A program made the position numbers and the translations under genes. From assembly GCA_947396885.1 (NCBI GenBank), contig OX377202.1, forward strand, positions 20,212,001-20,276,000: a DNA stretch of 64,000 bases. Reading direction: 5' to 3'. This DNA comes from Heligmosomoides polygyrus polygyrus (Eukaryota; Nematoda; Chromadorea; Rhabditida; Heligmosomidae). Below are positions 22,301-33,592 of this stretch, piece after piece; positions within the stretch are counted from its first letter, which is position 1, and every line of letters starts with the position of its first letter. A model generated the notes under the pieces. It was given only the letters and a program-made list of their open reading frames with translations, ran no database searches and was not told where the DNA came from.

Positions 22301-25300
22301 CGGCAGCCATAGGAACTGAACCAAGGACCTCTCAATTCGGATCGATCCTCTCTCCTAGTATGCATTAGACATCGCCACTACTGCTTGCTTCAGAAAGTTC
22401 TAGGCTTTTCTATGTGAAAAACTGTCTTGCTGCTCCCTGCGCGTGAGGTGGAATCCGAGGATGCGTCGGCTTTTACGTGCACCCCGAATTGATTCAGTGT
22501 TTGGGCTCTGCCGCCGGACAAGATAAGCCTTTCCTCCTCGCAGTCTGCGGATTGGTACCAGGTTTGTCTGACCGCGGAACAATTACACGCTGACTTGTCT
22601 ATTATTTGGTCAGTATTCTACGAGATCGTGTAGAAGAGCCCATGGAGATCAGTTGGAGGAGGTGCGTGCACCCGATTCCAGGTTCTTCGTTTGGATTCCC
22701 CCTCCCCTCCCCAGGCCAACCAAATCTCCCATCCGGGTCGGTGAATTGGTGTCATTCTCCTCTAGAAGGGAGAAGACACTCTCATGTTCATCGGTTAATC
22801 ACCGCAAGTCATTGTGTAGGGCAAATTGCAAATTTCATTTTAAAATCAAACTCCGCCCACTACATCTAGTTGAGATAGAATGCAGGGCCTAGAAATATCC
22901 TAGTAGAGGAAGGGGCTCATAACTAAAAATTATGTATCCATTTGACTTGAGACTCACAAAGCTGCTTTATGATGACGAAATAGGATCCCAAAAACTAACG
23001 AAGAAACGAACAAACCAACAAATCGCCACGGTTGTAAAGAAGTCTCGGCGGGCAAAGCGCATTCAAACAGCCGGTGGTCGCCTGACATGCTATAACCTGG
23101 ATCCATCATTCTGAGGGGGCCCTTAACTTTGTCTATTTACAACCGCGGAGAAGCCGAATGGAATTTATTTGTTTTTTCGCTGTGGATTTCGTTCAATTTA
23201 GGTCCTATTTTGTCCTCTGGAAGCCAATCCATGACTCCCAATTCAATTTGTCACATAAATTTTAGCTATGTGCTCCTCCCCCGCCCCCACCCCCCACCTC
23301 CGACTAGCGTATATCCGCAGGGCGCTTCCCAAAACGCGTTGATCAATTTTTATTTATTTACTTATTTATTGTGGGTATCGGAGCCAAAACAAAAACACAA
23401 AACAACTACTGCGTACCGAAAGACAGACAAGCACAGCTGCACAGATTTCGGAGGGATGAAATAAAAGTTTCCTTTTTAACGAAGCCCTTTGACCATTATA
23501 TTCCTGCACTGCCATCTTTTTCGCATCAAGGTGAGACCGTAATATCCGTACTACCGTTCTCTACTATTCTCCAGTGAAACGTTATATCTATGGACCCACT
23601 AGTTTTGAACGACGGAGACATCTCGAACCTCTGATACCTTTTTTGAAGAAAAAAAACAGGATGACCTTAATTTTAGAAAGTGTGCTAGTGTTCTACAACT
23701 GTTTATTTTTAAAAATTTATAGAAAAAACTGTTCTACTGTTTTTAAGACTTCTCTGAGTACAGTCAGAGGTGCTGAATGCTTACCATCAAACATTTCTTT
23801 TCAGGTACTACTGTGACGGTATCCAAATTCATCGCTCATCTAATCAACCAAAGAGTGGTATGCGATGATTGTTTAGTTTTTACATTGCATTATTGTTTTG
23901 CTTGTAAGACCTACAACTACTTCACTCTCTGAGCTCTGTGGTTTCCGTCCAGCTTGCTCTCGTATTTGAAATCTGGCTTTCAGGCCCACGAAGTTTTGGC
24001 ATTGGAGATCATGATTTTGATGATGGAGACTCCGACGGACGACTCAGTGGAAGTGTCCATTGCGTTCTTGAAGGAGTGCGGGCAGAAGCTTCTGGAGGTG
24101 TGTTTTCAGTTGCCAGGTCCGTTAGCTATTAGATTGCCGCTATTTCTAGGTTTCACCTCGAGCCCTTGACACCATATTCACCCGTCTGCGTAATATATTG
24201 CAAGACGGCGACTCGACGAACCTCGACAAGCGTGTGCAGTATATGATTGAAGTCGCTATGACTGTTTTCAAGGACAAATTCAAGGTGAGCCTTGTGATGG
24301 CTACTGCTGCAGATTGCTATTGTGATGGTAAATAGAGTGTAGCATATATTATGTTGAAGGCATACCCAGCGGTCATCGACGATTTGGATCTCATTGACGA
24401 GGAAGACCAGATTACTCATACAATCACCCTCGAGGATGCAGTGAATCCTGAAAATGAACTGAGTAGGTTGTTGGAAGTACCGATACTACTACGGCACCTT
24501 CACGGCTCCAGTATTCGAGTAGAGGTCGAAAAACTTTTTTTTGCCCAATCATCGCCCAAGGATTATTTGGGTGCTGGTGGTGAATATAATGCCCGTTTTC
24601 AAAATTTCGTCCAGCTTATATTACGGGGGTATCGATTTCGCACGATCTTCGTCTATTGAGGTTACTTGTTTTCACGAATGTGATATCTGCTTTCATTACG
24701 ACGTTGGAGAACGGTAGGTTACGGTAGGTGTGGGTGTGTAAGGCTTCCGAAGTCATGGTCACCGATTTCGCTCAAATTTTCCCAGCGGCGCTATTTGCGG
24801 TGCCGATGATGATACCTGTTTTTAGTAACTTGCATTGGGATGGAGTACGATATGTTACGGTAGGTGTGGGTGGGTAACGGTGGCGTGAAAGTGGCTATGG
24901 ATTTGGCTCATACTTCGCCTATGGGAAACATTTAAGATTCTGAGCACGAATCCTTCATTCTTTTTTTCGGAATTGTCAATTTTTGTGCACTACTTTCTTT
25001 CTCAAAGTCGAATGTTGGAAAATAGACCCGCCCACAGAGGTGATAAAACGATCCGTTCGACGCAAATGGCCTTAGTCACCCATACCTACCGTAACCTACC
25101 GTAATTGGTCAAAATTTTAAAAACGAATATCATACTCGTAAACGGCACCCAAACAAGCCCCACACCTTGGATGTTTGAACGAAATTGGTGACAATGATCC
25201 CCGTTACTCATCAATACCTACCGTAACTCGTAGTGCTCGTGCTCTGCCGTAATACGAAGGATGGGTATCGCATCTGTGATCGACACTCCAAAATACCCCA

Positions 25301-28300
25301 TTGGGCAAAATTCGTGTGAAAAAAAAATCGGTGATCATGACAGGCAACAGCAGGCAGCAGACTTACTCACTCATACCTACTATAACCTACAGTAATCCGC
25401 CCAAGCAATGGAAATAGGTATCATATTCGTGATCTGTACACCAAATATAAATAAATAAATAATAAATACCCCTGGGCGATGTTCTGGCGGTAGATTTTTC
25501 CGAACTCTGCTCGACCTCTAGAGTCGTGAAAGTACCCACTCGCCGTTCAACGGCATACCTCTCTTGCGGCGAACGACCACTTTCAGACGTCTTCAAGCTC
25601 GATCCTGAATTCGAGAAGAACGAAAAACAGTACGAAGAGATTCGCGCAGAAATTATTGGCGACGATGATGACAGCGATGAAGAAGGCAGCGACGAGAATG
25701 GCAGCGGTGACGATGCAGATGGACACCCAGGTTGGTTATACAGGGTTTTTCTGAGAGGCATATATTACCATACAAGGTCTCCCAAACCCCTTATCCCATC
25801 TTCCCTTGAACTCCAGGTGCAAATGCATCCACGGCGGCAACAACGGAAATCATCGACAACACGGAGCAAAATCTGGTGGCGTTTCGTCGTGAAGTGTACC
25901 TCACTATCCAGTCGTCTCTCGACTTCCAAGAAGCAGCGCACAAGTTGCTTAAAATGCGGGTGGCAAAGGAACTCGAGGTAACGACTACCCTCTCTTTGAT
26001 CTTCGTATTTTCTCTGGTGATTAGCGACTGTTTGTGTTATTCTGCTTTTCAGGCGGAACTCTGTCATATGCTAGTCGATTGCTGCTGTCAGCAGAGGACG
26101 TACGAGCGATTCTATGGTCTCTTGTGTGAAAGGTTCTGTAGGCTTCGAAAGGAGTATCAGGTATGGTTGTAGTGTCAATGTAAAGCATCTCGTTGCCGGC
26201 TGGTGTTACAGTCAGCTCTCTCCCATCGCCGCTCATCTTTCAGATGACATTCGAGAAGATCGCCTGCGACACATACGCAACGATCCACAGATTCGATATC
26301 ACTAAGCTGAGGAACATGGCCCGCCTCATTTCCCATTTGCTCTTCTCTGATGCCATTTCGTGGACGGTACGTTTTATTGTGGGAGAATGTTCGCAGGAAC
26401 GCGGAGAGTATATGCATCAGCGTTAATATTGGGTTACGTGCCGGTTGGAGGTGTGTAGCAGAGTCGGAGGAGGTGCCGGCTGTCATTTACATTCGATACC
26501 AGTTTTTTCCTGATTCGAATTTCCAACCAGGCAAACCAAGCCTTCCATCCCTCCGGAGTCGGTGAATTGGTGCCAGACTTGTCTGGGGAGGATAAAGCGT
26601 TGACTTCTTCATCATCTGGCCACAGCAAGTCATTGTTTGGCCAAATACGCTTTCAGATCGCCTCCACGTGATCCAGTATAAGCAGAATGCGTGGCGCATC
26701 CCAAAAGAGATTGAGTAACGCCGTTCTTTATCCTTTATCCTTGATATGCCGGTCACTTTTACACAGGTTTTAGTTCTCCCAATGCGTTCATCGGAAATCA
26801 TTTGACATTGAATTTCTCACCTTAATGCTTCTGTCTGTAAGGAAATTTGCCCCAACTAGCGATCTTGCGATGCGGTCGCAGCCCATGCATTTCGACCTCT
26901 CTGCATCACTATGAAATTGAGTACAATTCAAGTCAAACATCGCATACTAGCTTACGCGTAAGACTGTTCTGAACTCCTAGGAAGTCAGTGTCTTTCCTCT
27001 TGAGTGGATTAAATACGGTCACTCCATTTTCAGCTAATGGATGCATATAAGTCTCGTTTGCTCGCAAATACACTTGAGATCTCTCGTTCGAATGACTCCT
27101 GTGCGAGAAATTTTTCATCCAGAAAAGGGATTGCTGAATTCTAGACATTGGATCCAACGCCGATTCGGATAGTTCGGATCCGTCATTTTTTCAAACCTCG
27201 GTTAAAAGATTGCGCGAACAATGGCATATTTGAAGACCCTGGATTCACATGGAGGTGATTTTCACCAGACCGGATTTTCGGATAACTGATTTTGATCAGA
27301 AATCTAATTTCCTATCCGATTCGTATTTCCGATATGAGATCCGAAGAGAAATCGGGTATTTGAACAATCCGGAAATCCGTTCTTGTTAAAGCAAATCTTA
27401 CCTTAATCATCCTAGGTCTTTCCATAATGTCACTATTTACACAATCCTTTAACCGGACGGCTTCAGATCCAATGTCCAGTTTTGCAACGCACTCGAACTA
27501 TTGCATTCCTTTCTACTCTGCTCTCTTTATAGCGGAGTGTTTCGCGCTGCCTGTGGTCTTGTAAATCTTTAGAGCAGCTCTTTTATACTGCACGCTGCAT
27601 AATATTAGGCTGTCCGGAAAGTTTTTAGACTATTGTCAGGGAACAGTGTGTAGATAATAACTTTGTTAACAACCACTATCATTCAACAAAATATTCGCCA
27701 TTATGATCTATCACACATAACCATCTTTCCGGTAGAGAGCGAATACCGAAGAACTCCGGAGACTTGGACAGCAAGAAGTTGTTAACACCACTTTTGACTT
27801 CCTCCCGATTTGCGAACTTTTTTCCAGCTAAGAAACACTGCAGCGACCGGAAAACGTGGTAGTCACTGGGTGCAAGATCAGATGAGTACGGCGGATGGGG
27901 TACCAGTTCAGTCCCGAGTTCTTCCAATTTCTTCCGCGTATTCTTTGCTGTGTGAGGTCTGGCGTTATCCATGAGAAGAAGAATTTTTCCTCTTCTGGGA
28001 TTGCGATTACGTAGGATTATCTCATTTTCTCCAGCTGAGCGCAGAACACGTTCGAGTCTACCAGGGAACCGGTAGGAGCCAATTCCCAGAATACTGGGCC
28101 ACTGATGTCCCACCAGAAGGAAAGCAACTCCTTTTTGTCGTGATCAGGACGTTTCGGCTGTGGTCGAGGCAACTCATCGAAGTTCACCCAGTGCTTGCGA
28201 CGCACCAAATTGTCGTAGGCGCTCGTGACGACCGAGTCGTTCCAAGCAAATGTACGGTAACGGTTGAGGAAACAAGTGCAGAGATCGACACGCTTCCGTT

Positions 28301-31300
28301 TGTTCTGAGACGTCAAAGCATGTGGTACGACTCGAGGCATCTTTAGACAATGCAGCTCCTCCCGTGGCCCTCTTCGAGGCTGAGGACTGGAGCCAGAGCC
28401 ACTACAAATTACCTAGCAAAACTTGGCGACTTTGCTTGAAAACCGAAGGGCACCGTGTACTGTGGACTTATCGGTAGGAGTATTTGTAAGGTCTACAAGT
28501 TTTCGTACGGAAAGAACAGGTCGAACACCGCGGGTCTCGAGTGCGAGCTGTCTGTTCCGCGTATTGCTCAACCTGTGCATCGGAAATCCTCGAGCGATTC
28601 GTCACCGTTGTCGGACTGCCGGTGCCAATTGAAACACGTCGCTAGGGAGGGGGCTTGCTCCTTCATTGTCTCCTGGAGAAAGCGATGGGCCTCTTTCGCA
28701 GATCGGCCGGAGCGGTACTGTAGAAAGAAAGCTGGTCGGAAGAGCATCTCCCTGTCGTCCATTGCGAAGGCTCCACTGGGAACAGAAGACGATATGTCGC
28801 ACATCCTGCTGACAGTTACATGTACAGGACATGAAACACGAATCTTCTACGTAAGTCCGGCCCGCTCACAACTTCAGCTGGCGAAGATACGTTGCTTTGA
28901 ATCTTAGCAATTAGTCTAAAAACTTTCCTGACAACCTAATAATAGTCTGTGCAGACAGTTGAACGTTCATTTATTCCAGCTCGTTGCTGCATTGCGTGTG
29001 TGCGGTATACTAGTAGCGTTCTCCAGTTTTAGATTATATCATGCATTTACTGCTCACTTGGGATATGCGTGTGAAGTGCCTTGCATGACCGACCAGACTT
29101 CAAAAATTGAACCACATCGTAGTGGCAGTGCTCCAATGCGGGAAAGGACGAGACGGCCATTTTTAATGAGAGCACAATACTCCCCAGTAAAGAGATGTCT
29201 TATCCTGAACAGCCGACCAGCTAATCCGTGTCGGCCGACACTCGATCTTCGAATAGAGTTTGTCATTTTAAGCGGAAACTAAACAAGTGTGCAGGCCGAA
29301 GGGGAGGTTTGACGGAATCCTGGCATCTACCAAATATCAATCATCGATTACTATGGCTCTGTGGAGCGAAAGTGGGGAGAGGAGAAGGGGAAGGGCAGTC
29401 CGATCGAGCAGCTGCGATGTTTTTAACCGCTATTTTTCTGTTTTAGATTTTCACTGACGTCAGACTGACGGAGAATGATACCACGTCGTCAGGTCGTATC
29501 TACCTGAAATACATCTTCCAAGAGCTGTGTGAGTCCATGGGCTTGGCGAAGTTGTACGAGAGGATCAGTGACCCGTAAGTTGTTGCTACTAGAAATCTCC
29601 CAGCTGTTCTCTTTACACAGTTATTGATTTCGAGCTTTTTCTTTGCAGTACACTGCAACACGCCTTCGCTGGGTTGTTTCCACGCGACAATCCGCAAAAT
29701 ACGCGGTTTGCCATCAATTTCTTCACACTGACTGGTCTCGGTGGACTGACGTAAGTGGACGTTTATGGTTAGCTGTGTATGTACGATTCTTGATGTAGAT
29801 TACCTGTCGTGTCAATGAATTCGGTAGCTTGCATCAACTTTTGTTGGGAGTTTGCTACCCATTGAAAGATGTTTGGTGATTTAATTCAAAAACTAGAATT
29901 AGATCTTGTAAAAATGATTTTGCGGCGAAATGCGGGTATGGAGGTGCGGTACCTTGTAGGCTTGGAAATTTTATAGAGCTGCGGTAGGATGGAACACTTC
30001 GCTTTCCTAGCGATTACCCATCTCCACGCTAGGACTACTCTAGAATAGAATAGAAATAGAGACCTCTGGTATGAAAAAACAAGAAAAATTGATAGTTACA
30101 AGGGTTCACCCCGATACCCGTATTGCGCCGATTTTTTTCTTTGAACACTGTCGTCTTTTTAGGCCGAAAGTTCCGTTAAAATTTTAATAAAAGCAATTTT
30201 TGCAGGATCGATCTTCGGCAGTTCCTCGAGAAAGGTATGAAGAAAAAGAAGGAGGAGTCTGAGGATGAATCATCTTCGTCATCGTCTTCGTCAGACGACT
30301 CCAGCGACAGCGATAGTGACAGCGACAGTGACGATGAAGACTCAGGTGAGCTACTCGGCAGTGAGATTTTCAATACTGCAGCTACCGTGTCTTTAAAAGT
30401 AAAAAATGGAAAAGTCCTCTGGGTTATTAGTTGCCGGGATCGCGCCAGGCAGATACCTCGTGTATCGCGGTGTTTATATCTATGTGGTAGTGCGGAAGAC
30501 ATTAGTGCAGACCATAGTTGTGTTCTACAAACTGCCTACAAAGTACTGACGCACTAAACGTAAACGTTAGAAATAACAACACATCATAAAATTTAATAAG
30601 TTTATATACAAAGCAATGTCAACAATGATCTAACGAACAGAGTAGCATCACTTGTATTTTATATGGGCTTCTTTGCTGCGAATGCAGGGACGAAGACGAC
30701 GAGGAAAGGCATCGACGGTGCGCCGCCAGTAGTCCTCGTCGATTTCGTTCCATGCTTTGACCTTCAGTGACTTGATACTTTTGTGCATTCAACCTGTAAA
30801 AGTGTTGGACCTCGTGCATACTACACATCGCCGCGACCGAATCGCGGCGATGAGTTTTGCAGAGCGACGCGAAGGAATTTGAACTTCTCAGTGCTCGTCG
30901 CATTGCCCGTCGCTCTGCAAGGGAGCGCGACGGCGATCCGTCCAGGACCAACGCTAAACACCGCGCGCGACGCGAAAAAAGTGTGCCATGCCCGCGATGG
31001 GCGCGGGAAGCCATCGCGCATGCCGACCTCCACTGTTGCGGCGGCCGCCGCGAAGTTTCCTTTGACTATTCGACCGCGTGCGGCGGAATGGCCATGAACT
31101 GAGCACCGCGATGGCATCGCGGCGATGGAAGTATGCCCCCGGCCTTACATACTCTTCAAGGACCTCTGAAGTGCTAATTCTGGCGGTAGGCTAGCTACAA
31201 GGAAGGCGCATCCGGCCAGTATTATGGTTTGCGCATTCATCACAAGCGCCTCTCGTTTTCATGGATACAGGAGTGAAGATAGAGCAGTAGAACTATCTGT

Positions 31301-32686
31301 ATTGATGTCCTAAAGAAGCGACTGGTTCCTTGGCTCTAGTCCCACTTCGAGAGTAAGCCGTATGTCTTCCAGCTGGATTAGACTCCTGCGCAGAGTCGAG
31401 GATTGTTCAGGACTGGTGCCGCGCCAACTTGAAGGACTTCATTCCGGCAGAGGAATGACCTTTGTATAGACCGCATTTGAATCCCCTGAATTACCTTATA
31501 CGGGAAGTTTTGGAGAACAAGGCTTGCGCTGTTTCCCACAAAAGTATGAAGTCAGTGAAGGATGATCTGGTCAAGGCATGGAACGAAATCGACGTGGACT
31601 ACTTGCGGCGCACCATCGATGCCTTTCCTCGGCGTCTTCGCGTCTGCATTCGCAGCAAAGAAGCCCATATAAAATACAAGTGATGCTATTCTGTTCGCTG
31701 GATCATTGTTGACATATTGTATATGAACTTGTTAAATTTTATAATGTGTTGTCACTTCTATCGATTACGTTTAGTGCGTAAATACTTTTTACGCACCCTG
31801 TAATGACCTCTTCTAATAGGTAATGATTTTCATTCGAATTTGAATATTCAGAAAAATCGTATTTTTAGAATGAATTCGAATCCAAATATTCAAGATTTGC
31901 GAGTATTCGAAACCATTAGAATAGTCGAAACCGGTCAAAAACCCACAATTGTTTTCGAATATTCAACGGATGCCATTCGAAGGTTGGATTTCCTTTGAAC
32001 ACTGCAGATACAGCAAAACAGGCAAATTAGTATCTGTATTGTTTACGAGGCACCGTATGTCAAACATTGATATTCTGCATAAGAAGTTCATGGCTTGTAA
32101 ATAAGTGCTGCGACGTCTCCCATTTACTCCATATGCGATGCGGTCTCCAGATCTCCACCCAATATGTTCCTTCAGGTTCGTCGTCTTCTTCGTCGTCCTC
32201 TTCGTCGTCATCCGATTCAGACAGCGATAAGAAACGCAAAAGGATAAAGCACGCTAACAAGCGGCCTCATAAGAAGGACAAAACTAGCAAAAGGTATGTC
32301 ATCGACTGTGGATCGACTAGTTTTAACCGCCAAACGTTGGCCATTTCAGCGAGAAGAGGAAGGTGAAGGAGGAGCCGGTGTCACCGAAGGCGTCAGTGAG
32401 AGAAGAGAGGACGAAGGATCGCGAGGATCAGCGCAACGAGAACACGCCTCCGACGAGATCAAGGGACAAGGAGAAGTCCAAAAAGATCCGGGAGAAGAGC
32501 GCCTCTCCTCCGCCGAGAAAGGGTCGCGAGAAGAGCGCCTCTCCTCCACGCAGGCGTCGCAGCGCCTCCAAGGAGAAGAGCCGGGCATCGGACGGCAAGC
32601 GCAGGGAACGCGACAGATCTGCCGAGTCTCGGCTACGAGAGCTGCGCGTCGACGAACGCGACCGACATCGTTCGGACCGCCGTTGA
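16318..32686 (+). CDS. let-858: Pre-mRNA-splicing factor CWC22 / nucampholin (LET-858 ortholog)
   Basis: Eighteen exons: 16318-16485, 17951-18573, 20719-20929, 20989-21122, 21182-21351, 23805-23857, 23984-24097, 24150-24284, 24360-24462, 25587-25730, 25817-25977, 26053-26160, 26244-26366, 29447-29574, 29649-29750, 30206-30345, 32176-32293, 32350-32686 (TGA). Joined, 3072 nt and 1023 aa with every phase consistent. Residues 1-265 are an RS/RE-rich region; [12 protein letters not shown] opens the MIF4G domain (about 340-530, with [20 protein letters not shown] and [15 protein letters not shown]); the MA3 domain follows an acidic linker (about 625-745, [26 protein letters not shown]); then [17 protein letters not shown], a Ser/Asp-rich stretch and a basic RS tail. 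CWC22 binds eIF4A3 and helps load the exon junction complex in the spliceosome. Acceptor ATTCAG precedes the start by 14 bases. Weakest junction: the GTTGAAG acceptor at 24359. Introns of up to 3.1 kb hold transposons. Confidence 0.93.
17293..17345. repeat. Short near-perfect hairpin
   Basis: Arms 17293-17312 (CATTCAGTCATATCTAATTG) and 17326-17345 are complementary except one base, with a 13-base loop. It lies in CWC22 intron 1, just after a twice-repeated AACCCTTTCxTGCTC phrase. Confidence 0.6.
18720..19330. repeat. Foldback with divergent tRNA-like blocks (family C)
   Basis: Inverted halves around about 19040. tRNA-like block on minus at 18806-18890 (box A TGGTGTAAGGCG, T-arm GCGGGTTCGAGTCCCGC, and a seven-base acceptor stem GCGCTGG/CTGGTGC allowing wobble) and on plus at 19199-19275. 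Flanking words GATCAAA and TTTTGATCGC bracket each block. Between them CTGATATCAGCATGGAACCGG has its complement CCGGTTCAATGCTGATATCA-like partner. A third copy is at 47440. CWC22 intron 2. Confidence 0.65.
19727..20010 (+). mobile_element. SINE family A, near full length
   Basis: Head GAGCAGAGTAGGAGGTGCCG, box-B-like GGTTCGTGTTTCTC, body AACATTCCATCCATTCGGGG and tail TTGACGCCGTTCTTTATCC. It forms a tail-to-tail pair with the minus copy at 20088. Confidence 0.7.
20088..20334 (-). mobile_element. SINE family A, near full length
   Basis: On the plus strand GGATAAAGGACGACGCTAAT at its 3' end, then GATGTGCCACGCATTCTACT, and the complement of the tRNA head near 20330. CWC22 intron 2. Confidence 0.7.
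21880..22370. repeat. Foldback with convergent tRNA-like ends (family D)
   Basis: Arms 21930-22110 and 22140-22325 are reverse complements (AAATGGCCTTTTTTCTGAATTATGACAC; AAATGCTTGAAGGCAA; GGTAAAACTA). The outer ends are tRNA-like: GGTGGCCCAGGGGCAGTG (box A) and CGGTTCGTTTCGGCTGCC (box B) on the left, with a diverged complement at 22290-22375. Located in CWC22 intron 5. It could be two SINEs inserted tail to tail or a single foldback unit. Confidence 0.6.
22441..22600 (+). mobile_element. SINE family A, degenerate partial copy
   Basis: Contains GTGCACCCCGAATTGATTCAG, GCGGATTGGTACCAGGTTTGTC and CGCTGACTTGTCTATTATTTGG, in family order. The box A is lost. Confidence 0.5.
22640..22840 (+). mobile_element. 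SINE family A, partial copy
   Basis: Head GATCAGTTGGAGGAGGTGCG, GTGCACCCGATTCCAGGTTC, CCATCCGGGTCGGTGAATTG, CATGTTCATCGGTTAATCACC. It ends before the usual 3' tail. Placed directly after another partial plus copy. Confidence 0.6.
24700..25400. repeat. TTACGGTAGGT-motif repeat block
   Basis: GTTACGGTAGGTGTGGGTG occurs at about 24718 and 24853 on plus, and the complement (CACCCATACCTACCGTAACC-like) at about 25077, 25208 and 25366. The block fills most of CWC22 intron 9. Related sequence (CACCCATATTTACCGTAACTTG) recurs at 35097, with shared flanking text around GTTGGAAAATA. Confidence 0.55.
26451..26740 (+). mobile_element. SINE family A, full length
   Basis: Head GTGTAGCAGAGTCGGAGGAG, box B CTGATTCGAATTTCC, body CCTTCCATCCCTCCGGAGTC, GTGCCAGACTTGTCTGGG, tail GATTGAGTAACGCCGTTC then TTTATCCTTTATCC. 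A good representative of the family. CWC22 intron 13. Confidence 0.8.
27605..28939 (-). mobile_element. mariner element, DD34D, inactivated
   Basis: Terminal repeats begin TTAGGCTGTCCGGAAAGT (27605) and TTAGGTTGTCAGGAAAGT (complement, ending 28939), flanked by TA. The minus-strand transposase is in pieces: [19 protein letters not shown]... at 28804-28568, a middle part at 28340-28017 and the C-terminal part at 28113-27679 with [12 protein letters not shown] and [12 protein letters not shown], 34 residues between the two Asp. Frameshifts separate the pieces. CWC22 intron 13, opposite to the host gene. Confidence 0.9.
30535..31801. mobile_element. mariner remnants in inverted arrangement
   Basis: The same transposase 3' end is present twice, in opposite directions: minus at 30540-30790 and plus at about 31280-31800. 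The plus copy encodes [20 protein letters not shown] ... [31 protein letters not shown]. The right end reads GTGCGTAAATACTTTTTACGCACCCTG then TA. A GC-rich MITE lies between. The terminal sequence matches that of the element at 51162-51891. CWC22 intron 16. Confidence 0.7.
30806..31144. mobile_element. GC-rich MITE, ATACTTC family
   Basis: Left GGACCTCGTGCATACTACACATCGCCGC and right complement GGCCGGGGGCATACTTCCATCGCCGC form imperfect terminal repeats. The interior is over 60% GC with repeated CGCGATGG/CATCGCGG hairpin words. It lies between the two inverted mariner ends. Confidence 0.55.
31820..31960. repeat. TTCGAA-rich degenerate repeat
   Basis: ATTCGAATTTGAATATTC, GAATTCGAATCC and GTATTCGAAACC words in close succession. 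CWC22 intron 16. Confidence 0.5.
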
Positions 32687-33592
32687 GCCGCTCCTCTGGG
32701 TCTTTCTGCTTACGAGTCTCCTGTTACTCCATTCTCCTCACTCAAGGACGGTGTTCGAAAGAGCACTCCGCGAGCACTGGTTGTTGATTTCGGTTTGTAA
32801 GCGTTTACTTTGCATTCTATGCGCTCGGTATCAGCAGGATCTGTGTTGTTACTTCTACAAGAGATGTATATGCTCGAGTAAAATATTGTCAGTCTATATT
32901 TTGATAAATTAATGTGATTTGTATTCGAAGCATTCAGTCGAGCGAGACCTCATTTTATCAATCGAATGAGACTTCTTTTCTAGTAGGCACATTAGGTCAT
33001 TGTCGACGTTTAACAACAAGCACTGAGTAGTTAAGAGTTAAAACAGAATTCGGTGTAGTACGAGTTGGGTGGGGCAGAACTGTGCATCTTCAGGGTGGCT
33101 CCTAATTATTTGCGCGAAATTCAGACCGCTACTGTATTTTTGAATTATTAGGATTTTTCTAGAATGGAGGAAGTGTGTAGACAAACGAAGCAAGGTGATA
33201 CACTCAATACCCTTGGCAATGAAGGCATCGTTCCACCATCGCTCATCTCGCCGATAAAGGACACTCTGCAGCAGAGATCGCTCGACGACTTCAAATTTCT
33301 GCCTTAACAGCCCCAACACATTGTGAAACAGTACAGAGAGAAAGGAACGGTCGAACAGAGGAAGAGATCTGACAGACCACGTACTGTAAACACTCCGCCT
33401 TCGAAAGAGCAACAAAAAGAGAATCGACCGGAACAATGGAGCTAGCATGAATCGGATGGCCGCAGACCTTGGGGTTTCCCGCAGAACAAAACAGAAGATC
33501 GTCAAACAGGTTCTTGTGCTTCGCAGTTATCGCCTTTATCGCGGACAAGCCCTTACGGAAGGGCTGGCATTACCCCGGACAAGAAGACACCC

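Noticed and set aside
28102..28346. Plus-strand frames within 27.6-28.9 kb
   Set aside because: Antisense shadows of the minus-strand mariner transposase.
30821..31117. Frames of 80-100 codons on both strands at 30.8-31.1 kb
   Set aside because: Produced by the GC-rich MITE; no stop codons because of base composition.
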